Shown here one piece after another: positions 21,893-34,494 of a DNA stretch of 64,000 nucleotides. The position numbers and the translations under genes were made by a program. Under the pieces are notes generated by a model. It searched no databases, was not told the DNA's origin, and saw nothing but the letters and a program-made list of their open reading frames with translations. Position 1 is the first letter of the stretch, and every line of letters begins with the position of its first letter. Origin of the DNA: Eustoma russellianum (taxonomy: Eukaryota; Streptophyta; Magnoliopsida; Gentianales; Gentianaceae). The stretch spans positions 30,329,173-30,393,172 of the forward strand of contig AP025047.1 in assembly GCA_036186865.1 (NCBI GenBank). Direction: 5' to 3'.

Positions 21893-21932
21893 TCCTACCC
21901 ACCTTACAAAAGTTTCGTCCTCGAAACTTGAC
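21893..21932 (-). other. PPT and pre-PPT hairpin of element B
   Basis: Reading minus, AGTTTCGAGGACGAAACT, a perfect 7-bp stem with 4-nt loop, then TTTTGTAAGGTGGGTAGGA, the polypurine tract, then the LTR. It lies just beyond the end of pol. Confidence 0.88.
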
Positions 21933-21970
21933 GCAACTTAATAGTAAAGACTGAGGAGGCTCGATGTACC

Positions 21971-22755
21971 TTAGTCGAAGAGTTCAGGGTAGCGTTCGCG
22001 TATCTGACCCTCCAGCTCTCAAGTTGCTTCATTCTCTCTATGATTGCTCCATTGGACTTTGACGTATGGAATGATTTTTCTCCTCAGCGTCTGGTCCTTG
22101 CGGTCAATAATCTGAACAGGAGTCTCTTCATATGATGTGTCCGGTCTGATCCTTAAAGGTGCTGCATCTAGTACGTGACTCGGGGCTGGGACGTACTTCC
22201 TCAGCTAAGAAACATGAAAGACATTGTGTACCTGGCTAACGCCGGGGGTAATACCAAACGGTAAGCTAACGAGCCAATCCTTTCGAGCACCTCGTAAGGT
22301 CCAATGTACCGAGGCCTCAGCTCACCCTTCAGGCCAAATCTCATAACACCCTTCATAGGCGATACTCCCAAGTAGACCTTTTCTCCAATATCAAACTTCA
22401 ACGGACGCCTCTTCGAGTCAGCCCAGCTCTTACTTCTATCTCGCGCAACCTTAAACCTTTCCCGAATCAACTTAACCTTCTCCTTGGTTTGCTCAACCAA
22501 CTCTGGACCAGTGATCGCGCGCTCTCCAACTTCATCCCAAAGGATAGGGGATCTGCACTTACGCCCATAGAGTGCCTCAATTGGCGCTATGCCGATGGCG
22601 CTACGATAGTTGTTGTAGAAGGCCTCAATCGACTTGATCACACCATTCCAGTTTCCCTTTGAAATCAATGACGCAAGCCTTCAGCATGTCCTCTAATGTC
22701 TGTATCGTCTTCTCTGACCGGCCATCGGTCTGGGAATGGACAACAGTACTCAATT
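21971..22755 (-). pseudogene. Element B integrase C-terminal region, end of pol
   Basis: Reading minus from 22750: HSQTDGRSEKTIQTLEDML, then NWNGVIKSIEAFYNNYRSAI, ALYGRKCRSPILWDEVGER, FDIGEKVYLGVSPMKGVMRF, RPRYIGPYEVLERIGSLAY and RLVLPPALA, the end of the catalytic core and the C-terminal domain of gypsy integrase. A frame change near 22670 and another near 22225, plus a Trp-to-stop change near 22020, break it. The last readable block, IRERYPELFD, is the usual pol end. No clear chromodomain is seen. The catalytic Asp residues are absent because the upstream half is replaced by the AT-rich block. Confidence 0.9.
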
Positions 22756-23777
22756 GTAGCTCTATCAATTACATACCCGGCATACACAAGTTTTAATATG
22801 TGTGTCATTTTAATGGTTAAGTTGTTTAAACATGTTTGGTATAGACATAGAGTATGTTGTGTATCCTTATCTTAAACGCATGCATGATTTTTGTATCATA
22901 TGTAGCCCCTGGTTTCACAACCGTTATTTGCATGGCGTCACATGTATTATGTTTATATTGTTCATTAGTTGAATTTTAAACGATATACACGCTATGTGCG
23001 TTCATTTTAGTCTTTGTTTATTGCGATCTCTCTTTTGTACTAATGTTAGTCATTAATAATAATAATAATAATTTTTTTTTGTCCTCTATATTTTCGTTCT
23101 AGCTTGTGTTATGGTTATATAAATATCGTACATATATTATTTTGGAGAAAATGCATAAATGCATAGGTTTATTGTTATGTACACATATATATTTTCTTCG
23201 GGTGTACAAGTACGATATGTATATACCACTGCTTGGTTCTTTATATATTTCATGTTATTAAGTTATTTGCTCTTTAATCTATTCCTATGAAGTCATGTCA
23301 TACTATGTCGTTCCTAACTCGTAATTAGCATGCTTTACTTAAATGGTGTATGTTAATGATTTGTTTTAAAACTTGTAAATGTATGCCTATATCATAACCC
23401 GTGCCTTGTATGAAACGTATTTGTGTTATTGTATTATTTGTAATTGTGTGTTTGTTGTCGTTACATATTATGATGTTTATTACTGTTTTATTGTATTAGT
23501 TATGCCGTGGTGTCAGTAATATAATCGTGTGCATACCTGCGTATGTTGGCATAGCATAATGTATTTACTTTTGTTTCGTGTATCCATTGTATGTTTTCTT
23601 AAATCGTCCTATTTACGCTATGTCATTAACGTGGTATCAAATTGTGTTTGTCTATATGTTTCCTTGTTGTTGCAATAGACTCAGTTCTGTTTTTTTTGGG
23701 TTAACAATTCAACATTTACGTATAATCCTGTCTTATTGTATATCATTTACATGTTCACTATTCCTACGTTGCTATCG

Positions 23778-23824
<47 letters not shown>

Positions 23825-24185
23825 GAGCCTTTACCAATTGCTTCGTGTTTTCATGTTGGTCGCTTGGTATGTATATGTGCATTTAATTAGGTGTATGTGT
23901 AAATATGTATATATTTTGTTGACTTATGTTATTGTATATTCATAGTTCATTATGTTATATGATATATCTCCCTTTTTTTGTACCGTGTTATGTCTCTTGC
24001 GTAGTTATGTTGGATTTCTTATGTTATGTTCTAGTACGTGTTTGATATGTGGAATTTTGTCATTAAAGTATGTTGTATTGATTAGTGCGTGTATATATAG
24101 TTAATTTAGCAGATTTTTTTGTGTGTTATGGTTTGTTTTTGTTTTTTTTGTTTTTCTTTGTTTTTTTCCTTTTGTTTTTTGCTCA
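22756..24185. other. AT-rich block replacing RNase H and half of integrase in element B
   Basis: About 1.43 kb of T-rich, TATGT-rich DNA, with (AT)n at 23780-23821 and T-runs near 24115-24180. It sits exactly between the reverse transcriptase end and the integrase C-terminal half. No RNase H or integrase core can be read in any frame, no LTR pair, TIR, or clear target duplication was found, and the open frames look accidental. Confidence 0.7.
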
Positions 24186-24400
24186 TCGAAGCTTTGCTGA
24201 ATATCTTTGTTGATATTAACTGTCCATTCGAACTTCGCCTCCTTATCCTTTCGTCTGTTCAGGGGCACCCGTATCGACGAAAATCCTTAAACGAATTTTA
24301 TGTAGTAGCTGGCTTACCAAGAAATCTCCTCGCTTCAGTCACCTTGGCTGGTCAAGGCTACTCAGCGATATCCTTAATCTTCTTCGGATTTGCTGAGGTT
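24185..24400 (-). pseudogene. Element B reverse transcriptase C-terminal remnant
   Basis: The minus strand reads NPKKIKDIAE, then VTEARRFLGKPATT and KDFRRYGCP, which corresponds to the gypsy block that normally reads like PKKVxAIxxWPxP..VTEIRSFLGLAGYYRRF, at the junction of reverse transcriptase and RNase H. Several stops and frame changes occur. The catalytic YxDD part is absent; upstream sequence jumps directly to gag remnants. Confidence 0.75.
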
Positions 24401-24945
24401 CCCTCTTCTGAATTTACGTGACTTAAGGAAGCCGCGCTTCCGCTGCGCAACCCTGATCATTTATCTTTGACTAATGTCCTCAGTACTGATGATGAGTCAT
24501 TGATACCTGGTCGCCGGCGGTTGAATTCTATTATGACGTCATCAGCCTTTTCGGTATCTACATCAGCCATCACATGGATATATGCACCGATCCTTGCTTC
24601 CTTTTATGTTGTTCTTGATTTCGCTGTGATGGTGGTGCCGGCCTCTGCTCAGTGCCTTTACTCGTAAAATGCCCTTGTTGATTACACTCAAACTTGCATC
24701 CTCCGCCTACACTGACCCAAACCTGGCATCAACAATGACCACATGGTGGCCGCGGTGGCCATGCACTCTTCTACGGTTGTACTTCAATCACGAGCGGTCT
24801 TGTGTTTATTAGCGTCCATGTCGCATATTTATGCCTCCCCGGTGGAGGGTCCTTCTAAACATTGAATTCCGGACGTCTTGCGTTCCCATGTAGTATAACC
24901 TCATACTCAGTGGCGCCAACGGCAGAAGACGCTAGTTCAAATGCT
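24401..24945 (-). pseudogene. Element B gag C-terminal remnant with zinc knuckle
   Basis: At 24659-24698 the minus strand reads CKFECNQQGHFTSKG, matching a CCHC knuckle with the final Cys changed to Gly, followed by EQRPAPPSQRNQEQ, the usual Gln/Pro-rich tail. The flanking sequence is open only in pieces, and 24401-24640 is unassigned. Element D is inserted at 24951. The jump from gag to reverse transcriptase without protease shows a deletion. Confidence 0.65.
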
Positions 24946-25714
24946 ACTGGTGTAGCGCCCCGCCCGAAACCAGGGTTCCGGCTCAGTGCACCCGCCGTAC
25001 TCTACTCCATAGAGTACAAAGCGTCGATACTATACATGTACGTGTCGACATGAATAATGAATCGATAAGCGGAAGCAACATAACATAAACAAATCTTCAT
25101 CGACATGCACTGTACTACATCATAAACTGTACAATCATCATATACAGAATACTGAAATCATATATCATACATCATAATCCGAAACTTAATGCCTTCGAAA
25201 TAATCTCTCAGTATGCTCTTCATTATCAATGGTCTATCTAGCATGTCTTCAACGAGCTTGTATATTGATACCTGTTATCTGGAAAATTATAAATGAGGCA
25301 AGTATGAGCGATAGCCACCGACTTTTAATCGCTCAGCAAGTAGTCTTACCAGATACGACATATGGATCATACATGGGGAGAAGGGGTAACAAATCATAAT
25401 AACCATACATTTTGAATATAATAAATGCGTCTCCTTTCTAACAATTAAAGTATCATTTCATATCTGTAAACTGCTGTAAACTGAAAGCAGGTAAATAAGG
25501 GAGATTTCAGAGCATACATAGCATAAAAACATCTCATTCTGCTTAATCCATAACATCATACTGTATCCATACTTAACTTCCAATCCATAACTTATACCAT
25601 CTTTGCCTATCTTACATGTACTACATTCTCATGCTTAGCACAACAATGTCCACTGTAGTGCTGTCATATACTTAAAGAATTCTTAATCATAACCCTAAGG
25701 TGACATGGTCATGA

Positions 25715-25880
25715 CGTGATGCATAAAACATGACTTTTCATAAACATGACTTTTTCGTAATCATGACTTTTCATAAACGTGACATTTCATAACTTGATAT
25801 GATTTTCATAACTTGCATAAAATGACAGATTCATAACTTGTGTGACATGACATTTTCGTAACATGAAGACATAACATTTT
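25715..25880. repeat. Short direct repeats, CATGACTTTTCATAA unit, in LTR D
   Basis: Seven to eight degenerate ~20-bp units of the form CATGACWTTTCATAA. The partner copy is at 30520-30690. Confidence 0.8.
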
Positions 25881-26769
25881 CATCAATGGCTATAGCACTT
25901 TTCATAAGAATAATAACACACGACATACCGATTGATTCCCCATATAATACATGTACAACATAAACATCATAACATATGTACATGTACCAACGGTGACGCG
26001 CTATGGCAGAGATCCCGTGTCCCAGACCCGGTGTTACACTCAGCCACATACGTATTCATATGCCCCTGACATCTACCACCCCGGTACCGATGTCACACTG
26101 GCGAACATAACATGATCGTAATCATGAACATAACATAACATAACATATCGTGTGTCGACAGAATCAATCGTCTCGTGTTTATTATTCACATGCATATGAA
26201 CTTTCAAAACATGATATGTGACAACATACCTTAGCAAATCTTGTTTTCATGCATGCATGAGACTTGGTCATATGAGGGTACTTTGGTCATTCTACATCTT
26301 ATAACAACATCCTTACTTACTTTCATCCTCCATGTCATAACTTAAAGGAAATCCCACTTTGACCATCATGAATGGCCATTCGGCCATAACATCTTCAAAT
26401 CAGCCCACTTTTCACAATTTTCATCCAACAATACTTTCGTAACATCTATTCCGTACATGTATTTCATAATTCATAACTTAAATACCTAAAACATTTATTT
26501 CCTAATTACCTTAACATATCGTCACGAATTTGATAACTTACATCATAACTACATCTTATCATAACCTAAACATATTAGTATACATAACATGTAGCAAATC
26601 ATACACAAACATTATAAAATGCTTTGTAACTGTGCACATATACATATACATATTTGCTACATATATTTTTATACCTTTTTATAACATTTTCCATAGAATA
26701 CATACTTAACCTACTTTCATAACTTAACGTATCCATCATACATATAGACATATGTATAATTATGATAAT

Positions 26770-27250
26770 GTCATTTTATCACAAAAGGCCTATTGGCCGA
26801 TTATATGTATATGTATATATATACTTGTAAAACAATTTATATGCTTTATATCTTAACATATATATTATACTTGTATGTGTACATAATACATGTGAAAGTC
26901 ATTTTTAGTCTCAAAAAGGCTCATAGCCGAAATACATGTAGTAACTATATACATGTATATAATTATTTTGTGATATATTGTATAATATCCAAAACTTATT
27001 CATTTTCATATCTTAACATATTCATCATATATACATATTTACTACATATAAAAATATAATGAAATCATTTTTGTCACTAAGGCACAATGGCCGAATATAT
27101 ATATATAGTATATATATAAATCATTTTATGATATATTGTATAATATCCAAAACTTATTCATTTTCTATCTTTAAAATATATATTACACATATATACACAT
27201 GAAACATATAAAATCATATTTTAACCTTGAAATGGCCTTAAGGCCGATTT
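26770..27250. repeat. ~130-bp degenerate repeats with GGC...GGCCGA core in LTR D
   Basis: Four cores occur: AAAGGCCTATTGGCCGA (26784), AAAGGCTCATAGCCGA (26916), AAGGCACAATGGCCGA (27081) and ATGGCCTTAAGGCCGA (27232). Each is followed by TATATGTATA-type DNA and a CATTTT/TATCTTAACATAT block. The partner LTR repeats them at 31590-32055. Confidence 0.8.
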
Positions 27251-27546
27251 GTATATATATTGTATATGTATATATATTTGCCGTGTATATATATATATCT
27301 ATATATATAAACCTAAAAACATTGAGATATATATATATATATATATTTATGTAAAATCGGATATATTTATATGTATATATATACATCTATCCGTACATAT
27401 ATATATATCTAAACCGTATATATATAAATACATACTTTTATACAAAACCATGTATTTGTATATATGCATCTACACATCTATACATACATATCTATATATA
27501 CATATATATGTAAATCTGTATATACATATATAGATCTACACACTTA

Positions 27547-27581
<35 letters not shown>

Positions 27582-28800
27582 ACGTATCTATTTTATAATA
27601 TGTATATATATGTGTGTTTATATATGATGTATATATATGTATATATCGTGTGTGTGTACGTATAAAGTGTATATAAGTAAATACCTATTACTCAACATAG
27701 ATCTATAATTTCTTGAGAAGCAATCTTGAACATACTACATGATGATCCAACTTTGATATGAACATACATACTTAGTATTTGTAAAACCATGTAGGATCTA
27801 GTAAGAATACTTGCCTTGATTTACTTTTTACTCTTAGATGGTGATTCCTTCACTTGGATTTGAAGAACACATTTCTCCTCCTTCTCCTTGGTGTAGACGG
27901 TTATGATACCCAAAAAGAAGAGTTAATGTACAACTTATGAAACTAATTATATGGAAGAATCAAACTTAAACTTCATAAAATTCTTACTTTACTTGCTTTT
28001 GATTCTACATGCTACAACCTTCTTGAATCTTTCTTAGTTGATGGAGTGTTGTTTAAAACTTGGTGTAGGAGTTGTTATGTGGTTTGAGATGAAGAAGAAA
28101 TCTTCTTCTTGTCTTGGATGGTCATGGCCGAATAATGTAGAGGAAAAGTTGAAGAAGGTTTGTCTCCTTGGTTGTGTGGTTCTTGGATGAAAGTGTGAGG
28201 GAGGGGAAATAAAGAAATGAAAATGCATTTGGGGTTGGGTAAGGTAGCAGCCGAAACTTATGGGAAAAGGAGGAAAAGAATAGTTGTTTTTGTTGGCATG
28301 TGAAGGAGTGGGAGAAAGTTGAGTAGTGGGTGTGAAATGATGTAGCAAAAGTTGAAATGGTTTGCCATGTATGAAAAGTGAATTATTCTTCCCACTTGGG
28401 TGATGGGGTGGGCGGCCATGTGGGGAAAATGGGGAGAGGGTTTGTCTTTTGTTGCCATGTAGGATAAAGTGAAAGAAAATATGATACTAAGGTGTATTGT
28501 AGTTATCGTATCGAGTATTTTTATTCGTTTTGATTTATCTTTATCGACTTATGTTGCTACCGACTAATTTATTTAAATACCTTGTATGTCCTATACGGTC
28601 ATTGTCTAGTCCCAACCAGTCTCGTTATATCCGTTAACTTACCTTAAAGTTATTTTTATGTGTGTTTCTAATCCCGATATTTAATGTCGATGGCTTCATT
28701 AATTCTAAATAAAATTTAAAATTCCACTGCAATTTCATCAACATCGCATTTGCGTTCTATTTTCATCATTTCCACCAGCCCCGGATCTCGGGTCGTAACA

Positions 28801-29757
28801 TTCTTCCCTCCTTATAAAAAGTTTCGTCCTCGAAACTTAGGGGTTGTATCGATTTTGTCCTTAATAATTTAAATACTTAATTTCTAACGTCATTTCTTAA
28901 TCGACTTTGATTCAACTTAATATTTGCCAACTTATGATAAATTTTTTTTTCTAAATTCACAATTTTCGTATACCTCCTGTTAATCCGCTTAGGTATTCTA
29001 CAACTTCATATCTCTGCGCGTTACAGTAACTTTTATACTTACCGATTTTTCAGCCACTAACCCTAATCCGGTTAAATCATATCAACTTAATTCTAGTCAC
29101 GCCTATTCCGATTCAACTTACGCATACTAATTCAAATCAGATAGTCCGATGACTTTCTAAATTCATAATTTAGCTCCCAAGGTGGCCAGACTCATTATAT
29201 CCTCATATCTATTTATATAATCGTACTCTAATCACTCAGAATTTACATCCCTAATACGACTAACATCTTTGACCTACTCTGAAAATTTCTAATTTCATCG
29301 TCTTATTCATACGCGTACTATTTGTGCCATATATTTGCCAAACTCTAATCATCGTAATTCTTATAAATCACTGCTTATAGTTCTACTACATATCCTATCT
29401 TAATCAGCCTAAGAAATTCTATCACGATCTCCTAATGTTATCCCAATTAGAGCTAAACCTGTAATTGTGGAAATTACAGTTTATAACTACTATTTACTAA
29501 CTAGAAAATAGCATTGAGATATTCTAGTGACTTGACCTGTACAATGTCGGAAAGCCTAAACGACCTACTTATACTTTCTAGTTTTCTCGTATCTGTCTAA
29601 TACCGTTCTATTTCTCTTATGCTAAGGCTGTCGCTTTCATCTAAGAAGTTTCTTACGTCTATGATCATTTCTTAAATTCTAAGATCATTGCTTAAGTTCA
29701 TGTCGTTGTTTACTTATGTGTCCGCAGTGGATCTAGAGCCACTGCTCTGATACCAAC
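28801..29757 (-). other. Non-coding interior of element D with PBS and PPT
   Basis: Reading minus: TTGGTATCAGAGCAGTGGCT (PBS and leader) at the right, several GATCWTAGACGTAAG-like leader repeats, 0.8 kb without open frames, then the hairpin AAGTTTCGAGGACGAAACTT and a purine tract (28801-28835) against the left LTR. The complete cis set for reverse transcription is present and no protein gene is. Confidence 0.9.
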
Positions 29758-32355
29758 TGTAGCGCCCCGCCCGAAAACAGGGTTCCGGCTCAGTGCACCC
29801 GCCGTACTCTACTCCATAGAGTACAAAGCGTCGATACTATACATGTACGTGTCGACATGAATAATGAATCGATAAGCGGAAGCAACATAACATAAACAAA
29901 TCTTCATCGACATGCACTGTACTACATCATAAACTGTACAATCATCATATACAGAATACTGAAATCATATATCATACATCATAATCTGAAACTTAATGCC
30001 TTCGAAATAATCTCTCAGTATGCTCTTCATTATCAATGGTCTATCTAGCATGTCTTCAACGAGCTTGTATATTGATACCTGTTATCTGGAAAATTATAAA
30101 TGAAGCAAGTATGAGCGATAGCCACCGACTTTTAATCGCTCAGCAAGTAGTCTTACAAGATACGACATGTGGATCATACATGGTGAGACGGGGTAACAAA
30201 TCATAATAACCATACATTTTGAATATAATAAACGCGTCTCCTTTCTAACAATTAAAGTATCATTTCATATCTGTAAACTGCTGTAAACTGAAAGCAGGTA
30301 AATAAGGGAGATTTCAGAGCATACATAGCATAAAAACATCTCATTCTGCTTAATCCATAACATCATACTGTATCCATACTTAACTTCCAATCCATAACTT
30401 ATACCATCTTTGCCTATCTTACATGTACTACATTCTCATGCTTAGCACAACAATGTCCACTGTAGTGCTGTCATATACTTAAAGAATTCTTAATCATAAC
30501 CCTAAGGTGACATGGTCATGACGTGATGCATAAAACATGACTTTTCATAAACATGACTTTTTTGTAATCATGACTTTTCATAAACGTGACATTTCATAAC
30601 TTGACATGATTTTCATAACTTGCATAAAATGACAGATTCATAACTTGCGTGACATGACATTTTCGTAACATGAAGACATAACATTTTCATCATTGGCTAT
30701 AGCACTTTTCATAAGAATAATAACACACGACATACCGATTGATTCCCCATATAATACATGTACGACATAAACATCATAACATATGTACATGTACCAACGG
30801 TGACGCGCTATGGCAGAGATCCAGTGTCCCAGACCCGGTGTTACACTCAGCCACATACGTAATCATATGCCCCTGACATCTACCACCCCGGTACCGATGT
30901 CACACTGGCAAACATAACATGATCGTAATCATGAACATAACATAACATAACATATCGTGTGTCGACGGAATCAATCGTCTCGTGTTTATTATTCACATGC
31001 ATATGAACTTTCAAAACATGAGATGTGACAACATACCTTAGCAAATCTTGTTTTCATGCATGCATGAGACTTGGTCATATGAGGGTACTTTGGTCATTCT
31101 ACATCTTATAACAACATCCTTACTTACTTTCATCCTCCATGTCATAACTCAAAGGAAATCCCACTTTGACCATCATGAATGGCCATTCGGCCATAACATC
31201 TTCAAATCAGCCCACTTTTCACAATTTTCATCCAACAATACTTTCGTAACATCTATTCCGTACATGTATTTCATAATTCATAACTTAAATACCTAAAACA
31301 TTTATTTCCTAATTACCTTAACATATCGTCACGAATTTGATAACTTACATCATAACTACATCTTATCATAACCTAAACATATTAGTATACATAACATGTA
31401 GCAAATCATACACATACATTATAAAATGCTTTGTAACTGTGCACATATACATATACATATTTACTACATATATTTTTATATCTTTTTATAACATTTTCCA
31501 TAGAATACATACTTAACCTACTTTCATAACTTAACGTATCCATCATACATATAGACATGTATAATTATGATAATGTCATTTTATCACAAAAGGCCTATTG
31601 GCCGATTATATGTATATGTATATATATACTTGTAAAACAATTTATATGCTTTATATCTTAACATATATATTATACTTGTATGTGTACATAATACATGTGA
31701 AAGTCATTTTTAGTCTAAAAAAGGCTCATAGCCGAAATACATGTAGTAACTATATACATGTATATAATTATTTTGTGATATATTGTATAATATCCAAAAC
31801 TTATTCATTTTCATATCTTAACATATTCATCATATATACATATTTACTACATATAAAAATATAATGAAATCATTTTTGTCACTAAGGCACAATGGCCGAA
31901 TATATATATATATATAGTATATATATAAATCATTTTATGATATATTGTATAATATCCAAAACTTATTCATTTTCTCTCTTTAAAATATATATTACACATA
32001 TATACACATGAAATATATAAAATCATATTTTAACCTTGAAATGGCCTTAAGGCTGATTTGTATATATATTGTATATGTATATATATTTGCCGTGTATATA
32101 TATATATATCTATATATATAAACCTAAAAACATTGAGATATATATATATATATATATTTATGTAAAATCGGATATATTTATATGTATATATACATCTATC
32201 CGTACATATATATATATCTAAACTGTATATTTATAAATACATACTTTTATACAAAACCATGTATTTGAATATATGCATCTACACATCTATACGTACATAT
32301 CTATATATACATATATATGTAAATCTGTATATACATATATAGATCTACACACTTA

Positions 32356-32426
<71 letters not shown>

Positions 32427-32435
32427 ACGTATCTA

Positions 32436-34494
32436 ATATATATGAAGGCTCTGGCGGCTGAAGGGCGATTTACGATAGCGAATGGCGGCGGCACTAGCCG
32501 CTGCCGCTGAAACATCCGATTATCCATTTCTTTTTCAGCGATTACCTTCCTCACTCTTCCGCTACTGTCCGGAATTATTGCAGCTCCATTCTTTCTTAAT
32601 TTTACAGCATCGACAACCATGACTGCTGCGCCTTCATTCACCGCAGTGGTCGCAGGATCATCATCCACGCCAATATCCATCTCTCCTAAGACAGCAACGC
32701 GTTATAAAGGTATTCCACTGGTTTCATTTCTTGATTCGGAAATTGATGCATTGGCTGTCCCTTTTCGGTACTCTCTAGTCGGTACATTTTGGTATGAGCG
32801 CCCCCCCTAAAGGTCATACGCGATGTTTTTGAAAAGATTGGTTTTCACCACGACCTTCGAATTACTCTCATTGATCAAGCGCATATATTGCTGAATTTTA
32901 CCAATGAAGCAGATTATTTGCGATGTTTCTATCGTCGTTCTTGGCGTATTTCTGGTTGTCACATGAGGGTTACAAAATGGACAGTGGATTTTGATCCTTC
33001 CTCTGATGTCCCAATTGTGCCGGTTTGGATTGCGCTACCGGCATTGCCGATTCACCTACATAGGCAGGAAGCTTTGTTCGAAATAGTGCGCACAATCGGT
33101 TTGCCTCTTAAATTAGACGTAGCCACCTCTAAAAGCTTACGTCCATCGGTAGCTCGTGTATGTGTGGAGATTGATGTATCACAGGAGTTGCCGCAAAAAA
33201 TTTATCTACAAGCTAAAGGTCGTTTAATTCTTCAGTCTATTGTTTATGAAGATTTGCCATTGTTCTGTACTGACTGTCGTAGACTGGGGCATAAACATGC
33301 TGATTGCACATCTAAGGGTGAGACTGGTATTCCGCCCCCACCTCCTCCACCCCCAAAATCTCATCCATCCAAGACGCGATGGACTCCAGTAAAGCACAAC
33401 CAACCTGGTCCGCCGCCAGGAAATGAGAATCTAAATACGGTTGAAGGAAATATGGGGCCAAATGCACAGCATCCCACTTCATTGGAGGATCCATCGCCGC
33501 TATCAAAACCGGGGGCAGGGGGTCCTGTCATCGGGGAACCGATCCCTATACTGGAGCAACATTCTTCTGATAATGCCATACACAATGAGTTTTGTGATGC
33601 AGCAGACTTTCCTACAGATACCATGCAACACGATATTGGACATGTATCGGACACTTATTTGCCAACAGACACTTTAGCAGAGGACATATCGACGGTTGAT
33701 CCCTCAGGCGTTTCAGACGCTCTGGATGAAGCATCTGACACCCCGCAGCACCCTGTGCATACTGCTGACCCATCTGTATCGCAGATTTTCTCTAGGTTGA
33801 CTGCAGATTTATGTCCGGTACTGGTAGTGCCGCCTACATTGGAGTTTCAAAAGCAACAGGATCCGCAGCACACAGATACACCTACCCTATCTCCGCCCTT
33901 GGAGATTTCATACACGGCCATACAGCATGCTCACGAGATGACCTCACCGTCTGAAGTGGCTCCGGACGTCCAAATTCAATCCATTCAAGTTGAATTACCA
34001 GTTCCACTAGCGATAATGCCAGCCCATGGCCAGCCTGCTTATGATCCCTTAGTTGAACAATTCTATCAAGATCACTTTTGTGAAGAGGAAGAGGAAGTGG
34101 CTTTGGCACTAGGTTCGGACAATGAAGCTTCTCTCTCATATACTCGCCGTAAAGGGACTGAATATGATGATCTACGCGATAGTTTGATCATTACGGGCGA
34201 TGATTTGGATTGTTGCAGGACATCGACTAGGGGCGGGACTCTCCTTGGTGGACTATCTCGGAAAAAACGCAGGTCTAGGAAGGATCTTCCACCACCTCCA
34301 CCGTCCTCAATGGTTACTAGACGGCGCAGCCATCGTTCTTTTGAAATATAGATAGATTAGCAGTCTCACGACTGATCATTTGGTTTCTTTTTCTTTTATT
34401 TTCGCTTGTACTCACGGCTACCCTCGGCCATTAACGCGGGATATGATACATAAATAAAAGCCGGAAGGTATCCTTCCGTTTAAATAAAAAAAAA
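32436..34494 (+). mobile_element. L1-type non-LTR element with ORF1 only
   Basis: A 2059-bp insertion flanked by a 16-bp direct repeat (TATATCAACGTATCTA at 32420-32435 and 34495-34510) and ending in AAATAAAAAAAAA, the hallmarks of target-primed insertion. It carries an ORF1 (32619-34351), then a ~140-bp 3' UTR with the hairpin CGGAAGGTATCCTTCCG at about 34461. No endonuclease or reverse transcriptase (ORF2) is present. Both ends look whole, so this is not ordinary 5' truncation. Confidence 0.92.
32619..34351 (+). pseudogene. L1-type ORF1 (DUF4283, CCHC knuckle), one frameshift
   Basis: ORF1 proteins bind the element RNA and form the ribonucleoprotein that ORF2 uses. The likely start is ATG 32619 (MTAAPSFTAVVAG). 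A C-run at about 32806 appears one base short, breaking the frame; after it the reading frame stays open for 487 codons from 32888 to the stop at 34351. The first ~150 residues match the DUF4283 pattern (LLNFTNEADYLRCF, RRSWRISGCHM, VWIALPALPIHLH, LDVATSKSLRPSVARVCVEI), followed by the knuckle CTDCRRLGHKHADC (33265-33306). The remaining ~340 residues are Pro- and acid-rich, low in order, and end in a basic KKRRSRK patch. Apart from the C-run the frame is intact. Confidence 0.88.

Larger units (their letters stand above)
24951..28800 (-). repeat. 3' LTR of element D
   Basis: Starts TGTAGCGCCCCGCCC, ends GGGTCGTAACA. Contains short direct repeats of a CATGACTTTTCATAA-like unit (25720-25880), then AT-rich repeats each holding a GGCCGA core (26780-27250), then long TA-rich microsatellites (27250-27660). 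No coding frame is convincing. Confidence 0.95.

Noticed and set aside
27183..27533. Tyr/Ile-rich open frames on both strands in LTR D
   Set aside because: Products of TATA/TATG microsatellites with no conserved residues, and similar frames recur in the other LTR.
28034..28458. Two overlapping minus-strand frames (104 and 66 codons) also present at 34954-35378
   Set aside because: Conserved between the copies simply because the two LTRs of D are nearly identical. Composition (His/Pro/Ser-rich, no domain) and lack of a start context give no support for a gene.
32345..32680. Minus-strand frame of 111 codons across the L1 5' end
   Set aside because: Half of it is the (TA)n tract and it is antisense to the ORF1 region; no support.
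33312..34139. Several minus-strand and alternate-frame ORFs inside the L1-type ORF1
   Set aside because: Shadow frames of ORF1; the plus frame has DUF4283 and a CCHC knuckle.
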